From: Przewalskia tangutica
Lineage: Eukaryota > Streptophyta > Magnoliopsida > Solanales > Solanaceae
Assembly: GCA_029844215.1 (NCBI GenBank)
Contig: CM056728.1
Coordinates: forward strand, 5,358,001-5,422,000
Reading direction: 5' to 3'
Length of the DNA: 64,000 nucleotides
Every line of letters begins with the position of its first letter. Position 1 is the first letter of the stretch. The notes beneath the pieces were generated by a model, which made no database searches, was not told the origin of the DNA, and saw nothing but the letters and a program-made list of their open reading frames with translations. Below, one piece after another: positions 22,757 to 34,867 of the stretch. Made by a program: the position numbers and the translations under genes.

Positions 22757-25700
22757 TCAGCTTTTATCAGCTCCTTCATCAAATTTGGCGGAGCTGCTCA
22801 CTCTGAAGTCCAGTTGTTTCTGATGCTTCGATCGTCTTCTCTCATCAAAATTCTCCCACTCTTCAAGCTGTGAACGTTTGAAAATCATAAGAGGCATAAA
22901 TAAATAGGGCATGTTACTGTTTATAGTAGTAAATAATTGACTACCTGGCGGATAACATTCATAGTTATTTCAGTGCCATGGAGATCTAGTATAGAGAGTT
23001 CACAGCATAATTTAAAAATGCTGCTAGGGAGGGATTTGAGCCCGTTGTTCTTAAGATAAAGTGCCTGCATCAGTAATCGGAACATGAACCATGAAAATAA
23101 TCGGGGCAAAAGCATACTGACAGGTAATAGAGGCCATCACATGATGATAAATGTTTCAGAAAAATTGTTAACTCGCGAGACTTGTGGGCAACATGTCTTG
23201 CCAAGAAAACATTTTTTTCCCCTTTTGATAAACTGAGAGATCCCTGGGAGTTGGTTGGCACACAGTTCGAAACTACGTAAATACTAGGCTTTTGACTCCT
23301 ATAATGTGCGGTAAGAACTTACAAGTGCCGAGTGCTACACCAAACTAATGAATGTAAGCCATGTGTCTCCCATACACACTTTTCACTTAGCCATGATTGA
23401 AGTTTTTACCTATCACGTGATGTGCTTTTAGCCACAGAAAAGGGTATTGGTCCAGCAGATTATGACAGTAGATCGCCTAGTTTGGTTTAAAATGTCATAG
23501 CCGAATGTTCTAGAACTAATACATACATGTCAATCCAGGCTAATTCTTTGCCAAGAAAATGTTTGTCTGATAACCAGTACTAGAGCATATTTAGCTAATT
23601 TTGTCAGACGTTGCAAGTTCTTTTCTATAGCGTTTATAAAAGAACAAGTTATTTTCTATATTTATTGCATAAAAAAGAACTGTAAACTGAAGTGGTATCT
23701 TTGAAGCATGACTTCAAAAGAGAATACTTTCATTAAAGGATTAATGTGACAGAAAAGAAAACGAAAAATGCAAAAGCATATAGATGCAGACAGACCTTTA
23801 AGTCCTTTCATTTGCTAATTGTTTCCGGCAGCTCTACCAAAAGATTAGATGAAAGATCAACCTACACCACATAATAAATGAGGTTATATGTATATAGGTA
23901 GCATCATAGGAAACATAAAATGCTGGAACTGTTAGCCGGTATTTCGAATTTCAGAGAAGACAACAAGTGGGTAAAGGAAAATAGACTTTTTTATTTTACC
24001 TCAACAAGAGAAGCACAACCCCCTATACTTGCCGGAATAGTGTGTATCCTGCAATTGGAAGTTTAAGCTTACAAACCTAGAATTTAGGCTCTTACCATTG
24101 CAAAGGAAAAGAAAAGATAGGAAACAGCGGATTCTCTAACATCCACAAACACGTGAAAAAGTTATCACCCGGTGAGAGAACTAGGACTTGGAGCAATAGC
24201 TGCACTAGAAATTATGATAAAACATTGAAAAATTATAATTTCAAGCACTTCATATTACCTGTTGTTGTTAACTTTCAAAACCTCAAGGTCAGTCAACAGA
24301 CCTATTTCAGATGGGAGACATGTTAACTTGTTATGTGCAATATGAAGCTGTCTCAGACTCGTCAAAGCACCGATCTCAGGAGGCAGTGTTGCTATACTGC
24401 ATAAAAAATCAGTCCAAAAGGAAAGCTAGTTGGTGCAACGATACAAGAGTCCTTTATAAGGAAATAATGACACAATGCAAATGATTGAGGTTATTAAACA
24501 GGGTAAGACGGATCAGAAAATAATAATGTAACACAAACAGCATCTGAATATCACTAACCAAATAAAAGTAAGACCATGATTTTTGTATATCAGACAGTTT
24601 TATATTCAGTTTTCATACACGTTTGTGAGAGTCCAAGTCAATAAATAATGTTGTTCTATTATTACATCTTGAAAACGTTTACCACTAAGGACCTCTCTTT
24701 CCACTTCTAGTACATATCTGATCTTGAACTGCTAATAGTGAAAGTGATGTATTTTACACATTAAAATGGTTATTATACTTTAACGAAAGTTAACTGATAA
24801 CCTAAGATGTAAATTTAAAATGGCCAATCACTGGATATCATTTAATACAACTCCAATAAACTATACACTAAGATGTAAATTTAAACCTATTCAAATATTT
24901 GACAAACCATGATATTTGACAATTTTTAAAAAATATATTCACACAAGTATTCCAGAAGTAACTTGTTATAAATAAATACGCATTAATATCCGAGGAAAAC
25001 AAATTTATAGGTTAGAAAAACGTGAACACATTTTACATTTAAGTTTCAGCTACATAAGGACCGTGTTAGAATAAGAATAAGATTTCATATTTATCCTACT
25101 AGAAAAAATATTGTAATGTAGAATAGGAATATGATTTCATATATAGTATCCTACTAGGAAAATGATTGTAATGAAGTGTCTATAAATAGAGCTCTGTATA
25201 ATCATGTAGATACAACAATTCAATAATATCTTTTTCCCCATATTTTCTCACAGGGTATCAGAGCTTCTTCGATCTTGAAGAGAATCAAAGAGCTTTCGAT
25301 GCCGGCGGGTGACACTAGAAAATGTGTGCCGCCCATCTGACCAAAGATAATAGTAGAGTGAAGATTGTAAAGAACATTCAGATATTTATAAATAAAATAT
25401 TCTCCTTCAGATAATAAAATATTATCATCGGAACAAAAAATCGACGTGAACAATTGCGTAAATACTGTCGTGTGAACAATGCCACATGAACAATGTTTTC
25501 CGGCGTGAATAATTATCAGATTTCGATCTTCGGAATTAGGGTTCCGATGATTCCAGGCTATTTCCAGATATTCTTTTAAGAATTGTTTTTACTGTCAGCA
25601 TCGCGCAGAGATTCCGAGCTGCCCCATACCACTTTCTTTGAGGTTCGACAACTTTTATGGCATAATGTCTCGTCCAGTTGGATCGTGCCATTAGGACTGC

Positions 25701-28700
25701 ACAACAGGGTAAAACCGGACCGGACCGAGGACCGAATTTTCAGAAAAGTAGGACCGAAGACCAGACCGAATTTATCGGTCCGGACCGAATTTTGTGCAGC
25801 CAACAGGGTAAAATCGGACCGGACCGAGGACCGAATTTTCAGAAGATTAGGATCGAAGACCGGATCGAATTTATCGGTCCGGTCTTTTTTTCGGTTCGGA
25901 CCAAATTTTGTGCAGCCCTACGTGCCATCATTCCGATCCTACCCACAAAATACCATCACAGTCCCGTGCCTCAATTCTGACGATTGTTTTGCGTCCCCTA
26001 GGATCGTGTCATCATTCCGATCCTACCCACAAAATACCATCACAGTCACTAGGGGTGTACATTTCCGCACCGGACCGGGTAGGGTAAAAACCGGAATAAT
26101 CCGGTCCGGACAGGTTCCTTTTTTTTTTTTGAAAAATTCTAGGTAATGTTAATTTTTATAACTCTTCTAATTAGATGTACAAGAAAATTTGAAAGATTTG
26201 GAGGAAATTGAGAAAGGTAATGTTATTTTTATAACTCTTCTAATTATTTTTTAAAACTTATAATATCTAATGTTTGACATTATTTATCTATTTTTTTCTT
26301 TATGATTAGATCTGCAATATGATGATATGGATGATGATGTCGTTTTTGTGGACTCGGTGTGATTTAATGGCAACTGGAGCATGAAGATTATCAAGATTTA
26401 TTTGAGAATGTCAGGTCAACTTGATTACAAAATAATATAGAGTTTCGGTGCACCAAAAACAAATATATATAATGAGATTGATAAACGGACACATTGTTAA
26501 AAATTTATAAATAAAAATAAATTAAAAATTGTATTTAAAAAAAAACAGGTCCAACTGATCCAAAACCCGAACCGGATTTTTCAGGTCCGGTCCTCGATCC
26601 AGAAAAAACATTGATTCTGGTTCCGGTCCATTCCGGTTCCGGTCCGGTTTTGGACCGGTGTACACCCCCTAACAGTCACGTGCCTAAATTTCGGTGATTG
26701 TTTTGCGTACTTCTCTTCCAAAGTACTAGTAAGAAAGTATCCATTGTGCAATATTCTAGTGAAGATTCGAAAAAAAAACAAAATCTCTATTCAGTGGTGT
26801 TGTGCAGAATCTAACACCACCACAACATAGATCAGATGTGAAACTAATTGTTGTGTAAATTTTTAATAATTTCCTGGAAAGCAAATCAGTCACCGTACAA
26901 TATTTTCGGTGACAACATAGTGCGTCAAAATTACTTTCGGGTAATATTGCGCAGATTTCAAAACCGCCACGAGGTAGATCAGTTCCTTCCTACCAAAATC
27001 TAGTTAGCGGCTCCGACAAATATCTACTCACGCGCCACCACATGCTGCTTAAAGTGCCAGCTCCGGCTAGCACGTCAGATCCACGCGTTGTGCATGCACT
27101 TTTTTCCGGCCAGAACTCGGTGATTTTCTTTTTGGGTTGTGTTCGCCAGATTTCATCCATCTTTCAAGACAAAATAAGCAAAGTATTGAAAATCGTATTT
27201 ACTCTTTCTACATGTCTCTCGGTTTTGATATGTTTAACTCCAAAAATACGGGAATTGAAAGTTCAAGTCCTATGATTACTTCAAAATCCTTAAGGAGAAG
27301 ATCAGAAAATCACACATCACAGTCCATGAAAAAACGACGATGAGGAGGTCTCCTTGGAAGATCTTGAGGTGTAGTTATTGTAATAGTCTTGGACACATTC
27401 GTGAAGTATGTTATTCTCTCCATTGTGACCTTGAGGAGGAAGTTTATATGGAACAACCATCTGATTTTGTTGCTTAGGGAGAGTCTAACCTGATGTGTCG
27501 ATTGTGTCGGTCACTTTATGGTCTGAAATAGTCTCCCAAAGCCTGATTTGGAAAATTCAGCACAATAATTCAATAGTTTGGCATGACTCGTACTAAAGAT
27601 ATCAACAGCCTGCAGTATTTTCTAGGTATTGAGGTTGCTCAATCTAGATCAGGTATACTCTCCGGTGATATTATTATAAAATTTGTGAAGTCAAGTGATC
27701 AGCTTGCAAATATTTTTCACCAAGTCCCTCACTGATCCTCGTATTAATACATATGTAACAAGCTCGGTACATATGACTTGTATACACCAGCTTGAGGGGG
27801 AGTGTTAGAATAGAAATGAGATTTCATATTTAGTATTCTATTAGGAAAACTCTTGTAATGTAGAATATGAATAGAATTTCATATATAGTATTCTACTAGA
27901 AAAATGATTGTGATGGAGTGTCAATAAATAGAGTTCTGTGTAATCATGTAGATACAACAATTCAATAATATATTTTCTCTCATAATTTCTCACAGACGGA
28001 AAACTTCTTTGTTTTATAGCCAAGAAATTCGCGAGGTTCAATGGCGCACGGTTCAAAATTCGGTGGATAATGCCCCCCCCAACCCTTCTCTACTTAAATA
28101 TCAGGCATGTGGCTACGGCAGGTTTGACATTTTGGTGTGCGTCTAACCCTCACATCACGTGTTGTGCTCATACCGCGACCAAAGCCCTAGGGACTTATAT
28201 GGAAGAACTTATAATTGACATTCCAACAATGCGACTTAACATTTGAATACTCCAATTTCAATTTATCTTAAATTATTAATGAATATATTCCAAGTTCCAT
28301 ACTCGAATTTTATGAAATAATCCCCTAGATGAGAAATATGGCATTGCAATTGTTGTATCTCACACTCATATATACATAACGTTTGGTGTAGCCATCATTT
28401 TATTGTGTAGAAAATTCTTTTTATACGTGAACTTCAATTGAATAGAGACAACACAACATTATGATGAATCTCGTTTGTCTTGGGGAGTAGTATTCCGACG
28501 AGTATATAAAAAATAAGGTTCAACATTTTCTAAAAGATGCAAGAATAAATATTTTGATACGTGTGATTATAGTCATAATGAGCAAACTGTAAATCAGAAT
28601 GAGCAATTGCGTGGCCAAAACAAAAGGCTAGGTTCAAGATTGAAAACAAGAAGCCTATAAGATGTTCACCCATGCTGAGTATATTTCAACCAACCTTTAC

Positions 28701-29634
28701 ATATGCATCCGAATGGAAACTCATTTTGAAAAGGAATGATATGTAAAAAAAAAAAAGGCAGCCCCGGCACAAGCTCCCATCACGCGGTCCTAAGGACTGA
28801 AGCGAAGTCTATTATACGCAGTCTTACCTCACATTTCTGCAAAAGGCTGTTTCAAAGGATTGAACTCATGACCTCCTGGTCACATGACAACAACTTTACC
28901 AGTTACTCCAAGGCTCCCCTTCAGAAGGAATGATATGTAAAAGAATTAATAATCATTCACAGACTTAGTTTATATCAAACACAAACTAGCTACTTGTTAA
29001 GTTATATGTGCAACCTCAAATGGATTGGCGAGCTATGTTGCTCGGACTCTTCAAAAATGTTGTCGCACCCGTGTCGGATTCTTCAAAGATACACTACTTT
29101 TGGAGAATCCGACACACCCGTCAATAATTTTGAAGAGTCCGAGCAACATAGCTGGCTAGAAAGTTTACAGTAGTACATGAAGGAAAAGTGGGACATGCAC
29201 AAGATTATTCCTTTCTTTAGTTGCTGAAAGGAATATTTGTATAGTGAGGATATGAACAATTGATAGAAACAAGGAGCTTTGTTTTAAAGTTCATTTTCTA
29301 AGTAGTTCTCCTTGCTATTAATTCGACCAATGGAATATATGAGGAACAGGTGTGACTTACTGGTTTTGGTTCAGAGAAAGAACCATAAGACTCTTTCGAG
29401 AAGCTAGCCCTTCCCAGCTTAAGGAATTATCCATAATTTCATTTCCATTCAGAATTAATTTCTGGTAAGCAGAAAGAATACTAAAATAAATTTCTGGTGC
29501 AAACAAGTAAATAAATAGCAAGTTCAATGAAATGCAATGTAGGCAACTCTTTTTTTTTTTAAACCTGAAGAGCAGTCAAGCTATTAATCGCGGCTGGAAG
29601 ATGCTGTAAAGAGTTGTGGCTGAGATCAAGGACT
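22757..29634 (-). CDS. LRR protein, At2g30105-like (5' part not seen; one in-frame stop)
   Basis: Seven exons on the minus strand join in frame with GT-AG borders: 29,565-29,634, 29,361-29,461, 24,259-24,396, 24,000-24,048, 23,796-23,861, 22,945-23,064 and 22,757-22,867 (stop). They encode successive leucine-rich repeats such as VLDLSHNSLQHLP, LTSLRQLHIAHNKLTCLP and LYLKNNGLKSLP, then a basic tail FDERRRSKHQKQLDFRV ending FDEGADKS. The repeat order and tail match my memory of the Arabidopsis LRR and ubiquitin-like domain protein At2g30105. That family has an N-terminal ubiquitin-like domain, which I could not find upstream. Exon 23,796-23,861 has TGA (23,808-23,810) where the family has Leu, removing the last 80 residues. 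It may be a pseudogene, an allele or a sequence error. Confidence 0.8.
25692..25920. mobile_element. hAT-type MITE with internal tandem duplication
   Basis: The ends TAGGACTGCACAA and TTGTGCAGCCCTA are inverted, and an exact 8-bp duplication CGTGCCAT (25,684-25,691 and 25,921-25,928) flanks the element. Inside, a 99-bp unit starting AACAGGGTAAAA occurs twice (25,703 and 25,802), so the element is a near dimer. Its many CGGACCGAGGACCG-like motifs give the accidental proline- and arginine-rich frames. Confidence 0.85.
26050..26671. mobile_element. hAT-type non-autonomous element
   Basis: The ends TAGGGGTGTACA and TGTACACCCCCTA are inverted and an exact 8-bp target duplication ACAGTCAC (26,042-26,049 and 26,672-26,679) flanks it. 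Subterminal regions are rich in CCGGTCCGG-like sequence and the centre is AT-rich. No transposase is encoded. Confidence 0.85.
28749..28924 (-). mobile_element. tRNA-derived SINE (Solanaceae type)
   Basis: On the minus strand it reads GGGGAGCCTTGGAGTAACTGG, then a B-box-like GGTCATGAGTTCAATCC, then GGTAAGACTGCGTATAATAGAC, and ends GGGCTGCC plus a T tract. An 18-bp duplication AAGGAATGATATGTAAAA (28,731-28,748 and 28,925-28,942) flanks it. These are the head, promoter boxes and tail of a plant SINE made by RNA polymerase III. The insertion looks recent because the duplication is perfect. Confidence 0.85.
29031..29153. mobile_element. Short foldback MITE
   Basis: AGCTATGTTGCTCGGACTCT at the left and its exact inverse at the right form a 26-bp perfect terminal inverted repeat in a 123-bp element. 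The middle also carries inverted GTGTCGGATTCT/AGAATCCGACAC arms. This end sequence is common in Solanaceae genomes. It lies in the large LRR gene intron. Confidence 0.75.
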
Positions 29635-29953
29635 CTAGCAGAGGGTCCGTAGGTCAACAGGTAGTGGATTCACACCTAATATCTTTCTAAAGATAATGGG
29701 GATATCTACCATGTTCTATTTGGATTAATACTCAAAATTAGCCTTCATACAGATGGATGAGTTGTTAACAGCCCCATTACTGAAAACTGGTATAGCCAGA
29801 ATGCAGAACAATCGATGGTTCAAATCCCTTTGTCCTATTTACTAATTTTAAGGATTGTTTTCTTTAGTGGTTTTACCCATATTGGTATCCGAAAGAGAAG
29901 GGAATAGCTTGGCCATCTCACTTACTCAAGCAAGAAAATGGATTAGATAAATG

Positions 29954-30090
29954 AATTGGAAGATGCAAGAGTTGTTGAACTCTTAGAGGACCTCTGTGAA
30001 AAGATGCAAGATTATACACTGAAGAAGGTGGATTCAATCACAAAAGCTTCGATCAAAGTAAATAATTGGGATCTTCTCAAGACTAGTATA
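29954..30090 (+). pseudogene. Orphan exon of a canopy/MIR-interacting saposin-like gene
   Basis: The plus strand encodes RVVELLEDLCEKMQDYTLKK followed by a VDS...KVNNWDLLKTS stretch. This resembles the middle of the plant canopy-like (DUF3456) ER proteins, which have a saposin-type fold. Homology stops after KTS and nothing matching the signal peptide, other cysteines or downstream exons is visible, so I read it as a gene fragment. The open frame continues to 30,216 in unrelated sequence. The assignment rests on memory of the family. Confidence 0.55.
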
Positions 30091-30216
30091 TCTCATGACT
30101 TCATTCTCCCACTCTGCTTGACACAACATATTCATTTTTATAACTGTGCTGCTAATGTTGTTAATATTGAGAGTCGAAATATAAATCTCTTCAAAGGTCC
30201 GCTACCTATCTACTAA

Positions 30217-30589
30217 TGGCCTTCATCAGCTATCTGCCCATCAAATTAACTTTTGGATATCGTGCCTTGTAGAGTTGAATGTCAGTGAACACCACATTCT
30301 CTCTATATATGCAGGTTATCTCTCTGGACGAGTTGGACATAATGTTAATTGTTGATGGACTTGAGTATTTACTGGGACATGGACATAATGTTAATTGTTG
30401 GACATAAGTATCTTTTGTGACATGAAAGAAACACGTGTTGCCATTTGGGTTAAATGAGCATTATGTCCGCCAAATTACATCATACATGACGTACATGATC
30501 TTGAATTAACATTATGTCCAACTCGGGTTAATTAACCTCATCCAGACTCATTATAGTTCTAGCTTAATTATGAAAGTATATGACGCTTG
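30217..30589. other. Non-coding spacer with short duplication
   Basis: GACATAATGTTAATTGTTG occurs twice, near 30,337 and 30,382, with ACATTATGTCCAACTC inverted at 30,510. No gene is visible. This may include the unrecognised 5' end of the adjacent LTR. Confidence 0.4.
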
Positions 30590-32008
30590 TTTAGTTTGGA
30601 AAGCTTAAGTCTCTTGGTTATAAAGAAGAAGGTAAGTATCTAAAGTATAAAACTAGTATAACGGCTTTATGGGGAGTTGGTTATACTAGCTTTATGAAAA
30701 GTTAAAAGAGTGGTTTACTCTAAGTAATGTAAGTAATGCTAAATGACTTGAAATAATGAAAGGCAAATTGATTTAAAGGTATCAATTGCTTAAGGTTTTA
30801 AAAGAAAGAAGTCACTTGATTTAGAAGCCTAAATGTAGTTCTAAAAGGTATTGTGACTTGTCTTGAATAGTAGATATGACTTGATACTACGGTTATTAGT
30901 ATCTTGGAAGTTTTATATGAAAAATAGTCATTTTAAAAGAGTAGAAGTATGTAGTACTTTGGGTTAAATTCCCGGATTTTTGTAATGACATGTTAGTGCC
31001 TTAAGTAAACTAAAATGAGAGTGTTTATGAACAAAGCTAATAAGAAGTTAGGGGATTTCTTAACTTGCTTGTATTATGTATGATAAGCCGGTAGTGCTTA
31101 TGCCTTATGTTATATATGATAGCCGGTTGTGCTAGGGATATATATATTGTTCATTACGGGGTCATTCCCCGGGTTTGTGGCATTTGCATATTCCGTGGAT
31201 TTGCTACCCACGATGCGAGGAATACCTCATGTGAGTCCGTAGGGCTCATGCGGGTGAAATAGTCCTATGCGGCCCACCCCATGCGAGAAGTTACCTCACG
31301 CGTCCACACGACCTATGCGCGGATACGCCTATGCGGCGAAGTTACCTCACGCGGTCCATACGCCATCGCGTGAAATAGTCCCACGAGTAGGATTGCTTAA
31401 TGATACTACGGGCGGGTGACCCTACTTTGATCATGAGCCTCCTATTTTTATGCAGTAAAGTATACACTTGTTTACTTTCATTGTTAGTAAGGCACAGTGT
31501 ACTGTAATTTGATTATCATACATGTCTCCAGCTTTATTTTAGACTTATGAGGTAAATTGCAGTATTTTCTAGTTTTACATACTTGGTACATATTGTGTAT
31601 TGACCCGCTTTCCTCGGGGGGTTGCGTTCATGCCGCAGATAGGGGTAAGCAGGTGGTGGATCCTCATTCTTAGGATCACTGATCAGGTGTCAGAAGCTCC
31701 ATTTCTCCGGAGGCTTGTCTTTTGGTACGACTTTCCCTGATGTTGTAGATTTATGTACATCTGTGGTATGGGCTCATCCCGCCATACCATTATTCTTAGG
31801 TCAGTAGTCACATTTGTGGATTGGGTTTTAAGAACGAGTTGATCGATTATTTTTGTTTATGTATATTTTATGGAAGACGCTTTATGGCCAGCTGTTGATG
31901 TTTATTTTCTAAGTATTTATATGTGTTGTGTATGTTCACGCTATTCTCTCGATGTATACCGAAAGCGCCTGCAGTAGGACACGATCCGCGCCCGGTCGGG
32001 TCGTGACA
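30590..32008 (+). repeat. Isolated Tekay-type LTR
   Basis: The 3' part (31,080-31,870) matches 34,865-35,640, including GGATTTGCTACCCACGATGCG, the repeated CATGCGGGTGAAATAGTC units and GGTGGTGGATCCTCA. It ends GGGTCGTGACA like the LTR at 35,714, but no primer site follows. The 5' part is distantly related to the inverse of 708-1,570. The left boundary is approximate and no target duplication was found, so solo LTR is an inference. Confidence 0.65.
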
Positions 32009-34796
32009 GATGTTTTAAGAAAACTATTACTATAAGGAGAGGCGCGAAGACGAGCCGCGAACTATGAAAGAAGGTCAAGATCTGCAGCTACAACATTGGC
32101 AACTTAAACAGCCTCGGCGGCAACCGTTTTCTGCTTCCTTGTGGAATAGTTCAATTCGAACTGCTACGCTCATCTTCCTCTCTATTCTTCTTTCACTCAT
32201 CTTCCTCTCTGTTCTTCAACACTCATCTCCTTACAGTCTCGTTTCTTTCCACTCCTTTCCTTTTAAAGCGATCTTCTTCTTTAGGTTGTGCCTAGTAAAA
32301 TCTGCTCCCTTTTTTTCCGTTGCAGAAAAGAGATCCCTTCCCCTCACTTTAAAAAATGATGAATATGAAGTCCGGGAGGCTGCAGGTACTATGGATCCTC
32401 TGGCACCCAATCGAGTTGCTTTTCCAGGTCTCGTCGGTGTTGCCTGTAGGTCGTGATGTGCCTTGAGATGGCCATCTCATGTCCCCTTCCGATGGGAACC
32501 CGCCTCGCCGCCGCTCTATCGTGCGCCCGTCCTCTAGGCACCTTTGGAAGGCTGGGAGTGTGACAACGTACACGCTTCCCTTTACTCCATAGGGCCTTCT
32601 CATCATGATTCATCTTTTAAAATTTCAATATCATCAAACTTGCTTTCAATCACTATTAAATAGTAAGTATTCTATTGTCCCAATTTATGTTGCACTGTTG
32701 GAATTTTCAGTGTTAAACTTCTTAATTTTGATAGTGAATTCAGATATATAATCTTTGAATTCTTTGAAATAAAATCTACATATTTAGAAACTACATAAAA
32801 ACCTCTTATTGTCAGAAGTAAAATGGTTAAGTCCAATTGGGGCAACTGGATCAGACGACATTGATAGCGAAATTTCAGTGGTAAGGTACAAACGGCAGAC
32901 GTATTCAACTGGTACAAATAGAAAGGCTTGTCCTTGCATAACTTCTTGAAGGATTTCCCATACAATCGGCTCTTTTTTTCGAATTTTACTCTTAGCAACT
33001 CCTATGTTCGAAACAAGATGTTGTCTAATTAGACCACGAATTACAAATGTCTGGAAAGTCTATTGCTATTTCACGAGGCAATCCACATCGATGTAATCAA
33101 AGTGAAGGACCCACGACAATGACAGAACGTCGTGAATAATCGACTTGTTGTCAAGCAGAATCTCATGAAATCTTCCCTATTTGCTTTCAATTACATCAGA
33201 AAATGACTTGTAACTTTATGGTAAATTGCACATATGGTCATATAACCATGGAATTTTTTCACCAAAGTCACTTAACTATGTTTTTTAACACAAAAGTTAC
33301 AAAATTTTGACCTTACTAACACAAAAGTCACATATGTCGGAAAATCCAATTTCCAATGTTTATTTGTTTCTTTTTTTATTTTTGATCTAATAATACAAAT
33401 TCAATTTAAAAAATCGTTCGACACATCTCAATCCAAAATCCATATTCGAGGGTTATAAATATTTTACTCTTATTATCTTTTTCATTTAATATTTTAGTCG
33501 AATAATTTTAAATTCAACTAAAAAGAATCAACCCAACCAAATCACTTTCCAGAAATTAAAATACTCTTATTCTTGTTTAAAGCTTTGTATATAATAAGTA
33601 TTTTCAAATGCTATATCAATCATATTTGTCAGTAAAATACAAAATTGTACACTCCTCATTTGAAAAATAAAAATAAAAATATGTTATAATTTTAGAGACC
33701 CCGAAGTTTCACCGGATTGAGTCATTGCAGTTCAAATCTCTTCTTTAAATTATATTTTACTTTAATGTAAATATCTTGTGCGGAATAAGAATATGCATAT
33801 ATAATTTGGTTTACAATAAGGAAGATGAAAGTTTGGACTTTGGAGTAATAATAATTTATAAAATATTTTGTTGAAGGGCAAAACTATCACTCAAACAAAT
33901 TTTTCTTACATCTTTGTTGGATAGTACGAAATTGAAATTTTTTGTTGAAGGGCAAAACTATTAATTAATTTTGTGATAATGAATGTTAAACTTAAAAAAA
34001 GTCATTTCCTCAAATCACTTGGGCAGTTATAACACCCGCATGAAGATGGCCAGAAGATTAGTGCGATGGCGCGGGGCCATGGTCGCGAGTTGATCCTGCA
34101 TCGCGTAAACCTTGGTTGGCGCATCGTGCGTAGTTTGCAAGTGTAGTTAATCGGTGATGTGGTTTGCGGTATTCGTCGGCCCGGAGTTTTACTGCTTGCA
34201 CTCGAAAAATGCGGTGCGGGTTCGCCGTAAAAAAAAAAAAAAAAAAAACGTGTTAAGATTTATAGCATATTTGACCAAAGTTGCAATTTGTAATTACATA
34301 TGAACAAATGTCAACTTTAATTGTATATTTGATTTTTTTTAAATAAAATAAATAGTAGAAGTGCTTCTGACTTATGAAAAGCCAAACATATCATTTTCAC
34401 GAAAGTAAACACCCTTCATAAGTCAATCCAAACATACACTTAATGTATATTGTATAGAAAGACAAAATGGAGAAATGGTGTATAGGAGGTTGATTCAGAT
34501 GCGGCTAAAATATTTTGTTGTACTATTAATGCAGAAAGAGAGAGTGAGTACCGTGTCGTTTTAGGATACAGTCATTAATATCTCGGGCACAAGTTGTTGG
34601 TTTTCATGTCTGGCCATAGCTGGAGTATCTGCACAGGCGACACTGCTTTGCTTTTCCCCTTTTAAGTAATTCATTTCCTGTAGGTATAGATAATAAAGCT
34701 GTATTACAACAAAATATGAAACACCATTATCGTTCTCTCAGACCTAGTACAAAAATATGGCACGTACTCTCTATTTTTTTTATATATATTTGTCAG

Positions 34797-34800
<4 letters not shown>
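32009..34800. other. Unassigned intergenic DNA
   Basis: A 130-codon frame at 32,064-32,456 has no recognisable domain. A moderately GC-rich patch at 32,370-32,560 is followed by AT-rich DNA. A second GC-rich island at 34,027-34,230 ends in a run of about 20 A and could be a retroposed fragment. Nothing else is recognisable on either strand. Confidence 0.4.

Positions 34801-34864
<64 letters not shown>
34801..34864. repeat. (TA)32 microsatellite
   Basis: An uninterrupted run of TA dinucleotides, 64 bases long, directly abuts the truncated left edge of a Tekay LTR. Confidence 0.95.

Positions 34865-34867
<3 letters not shown>

Larger units (their letters stand above)
25064..27994 (+). mobile_element. 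Decayed Ty1/copia element with both LTRs
   Basis: The LTRs are 25,064-25,252 and 27,803-27,994 (about 190 bp, TGTTAGAAT...TTTCTCACA), with flanking GACCG and GACGG as a one-mismatch target duplication. A GGTATCAGAGC primer site follows the 5' LTR and a CTTGAGGGGGAG polypurine tract precedes the 3' LTR. Only scraps of coding remain: a CX2CX4HX4C gag knuckle (27,370-27,411), an RT tail LQYFLGIEVAQSRSG near 27,612, and an RNase H tail SSDQLANIFTKSL with a frameshift just before 27,800. Two hAT elements interrupt the interior. It sits in the large intron of the LRR gene, on the opposite strand. Confidence 0.85.

Noticed and set aside
25583..26146. 187-codon frame across copia and hAT sequence
   Set aside because: It crosses two element boundaries and repeats the hAT dimer; not a gene.
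32064..32456. 130-codon plus-strand frame with a hydrophobic stretch
   Set aside because: No known domain, no supporting exon structure, and low-complexity Ser/Leu composition.
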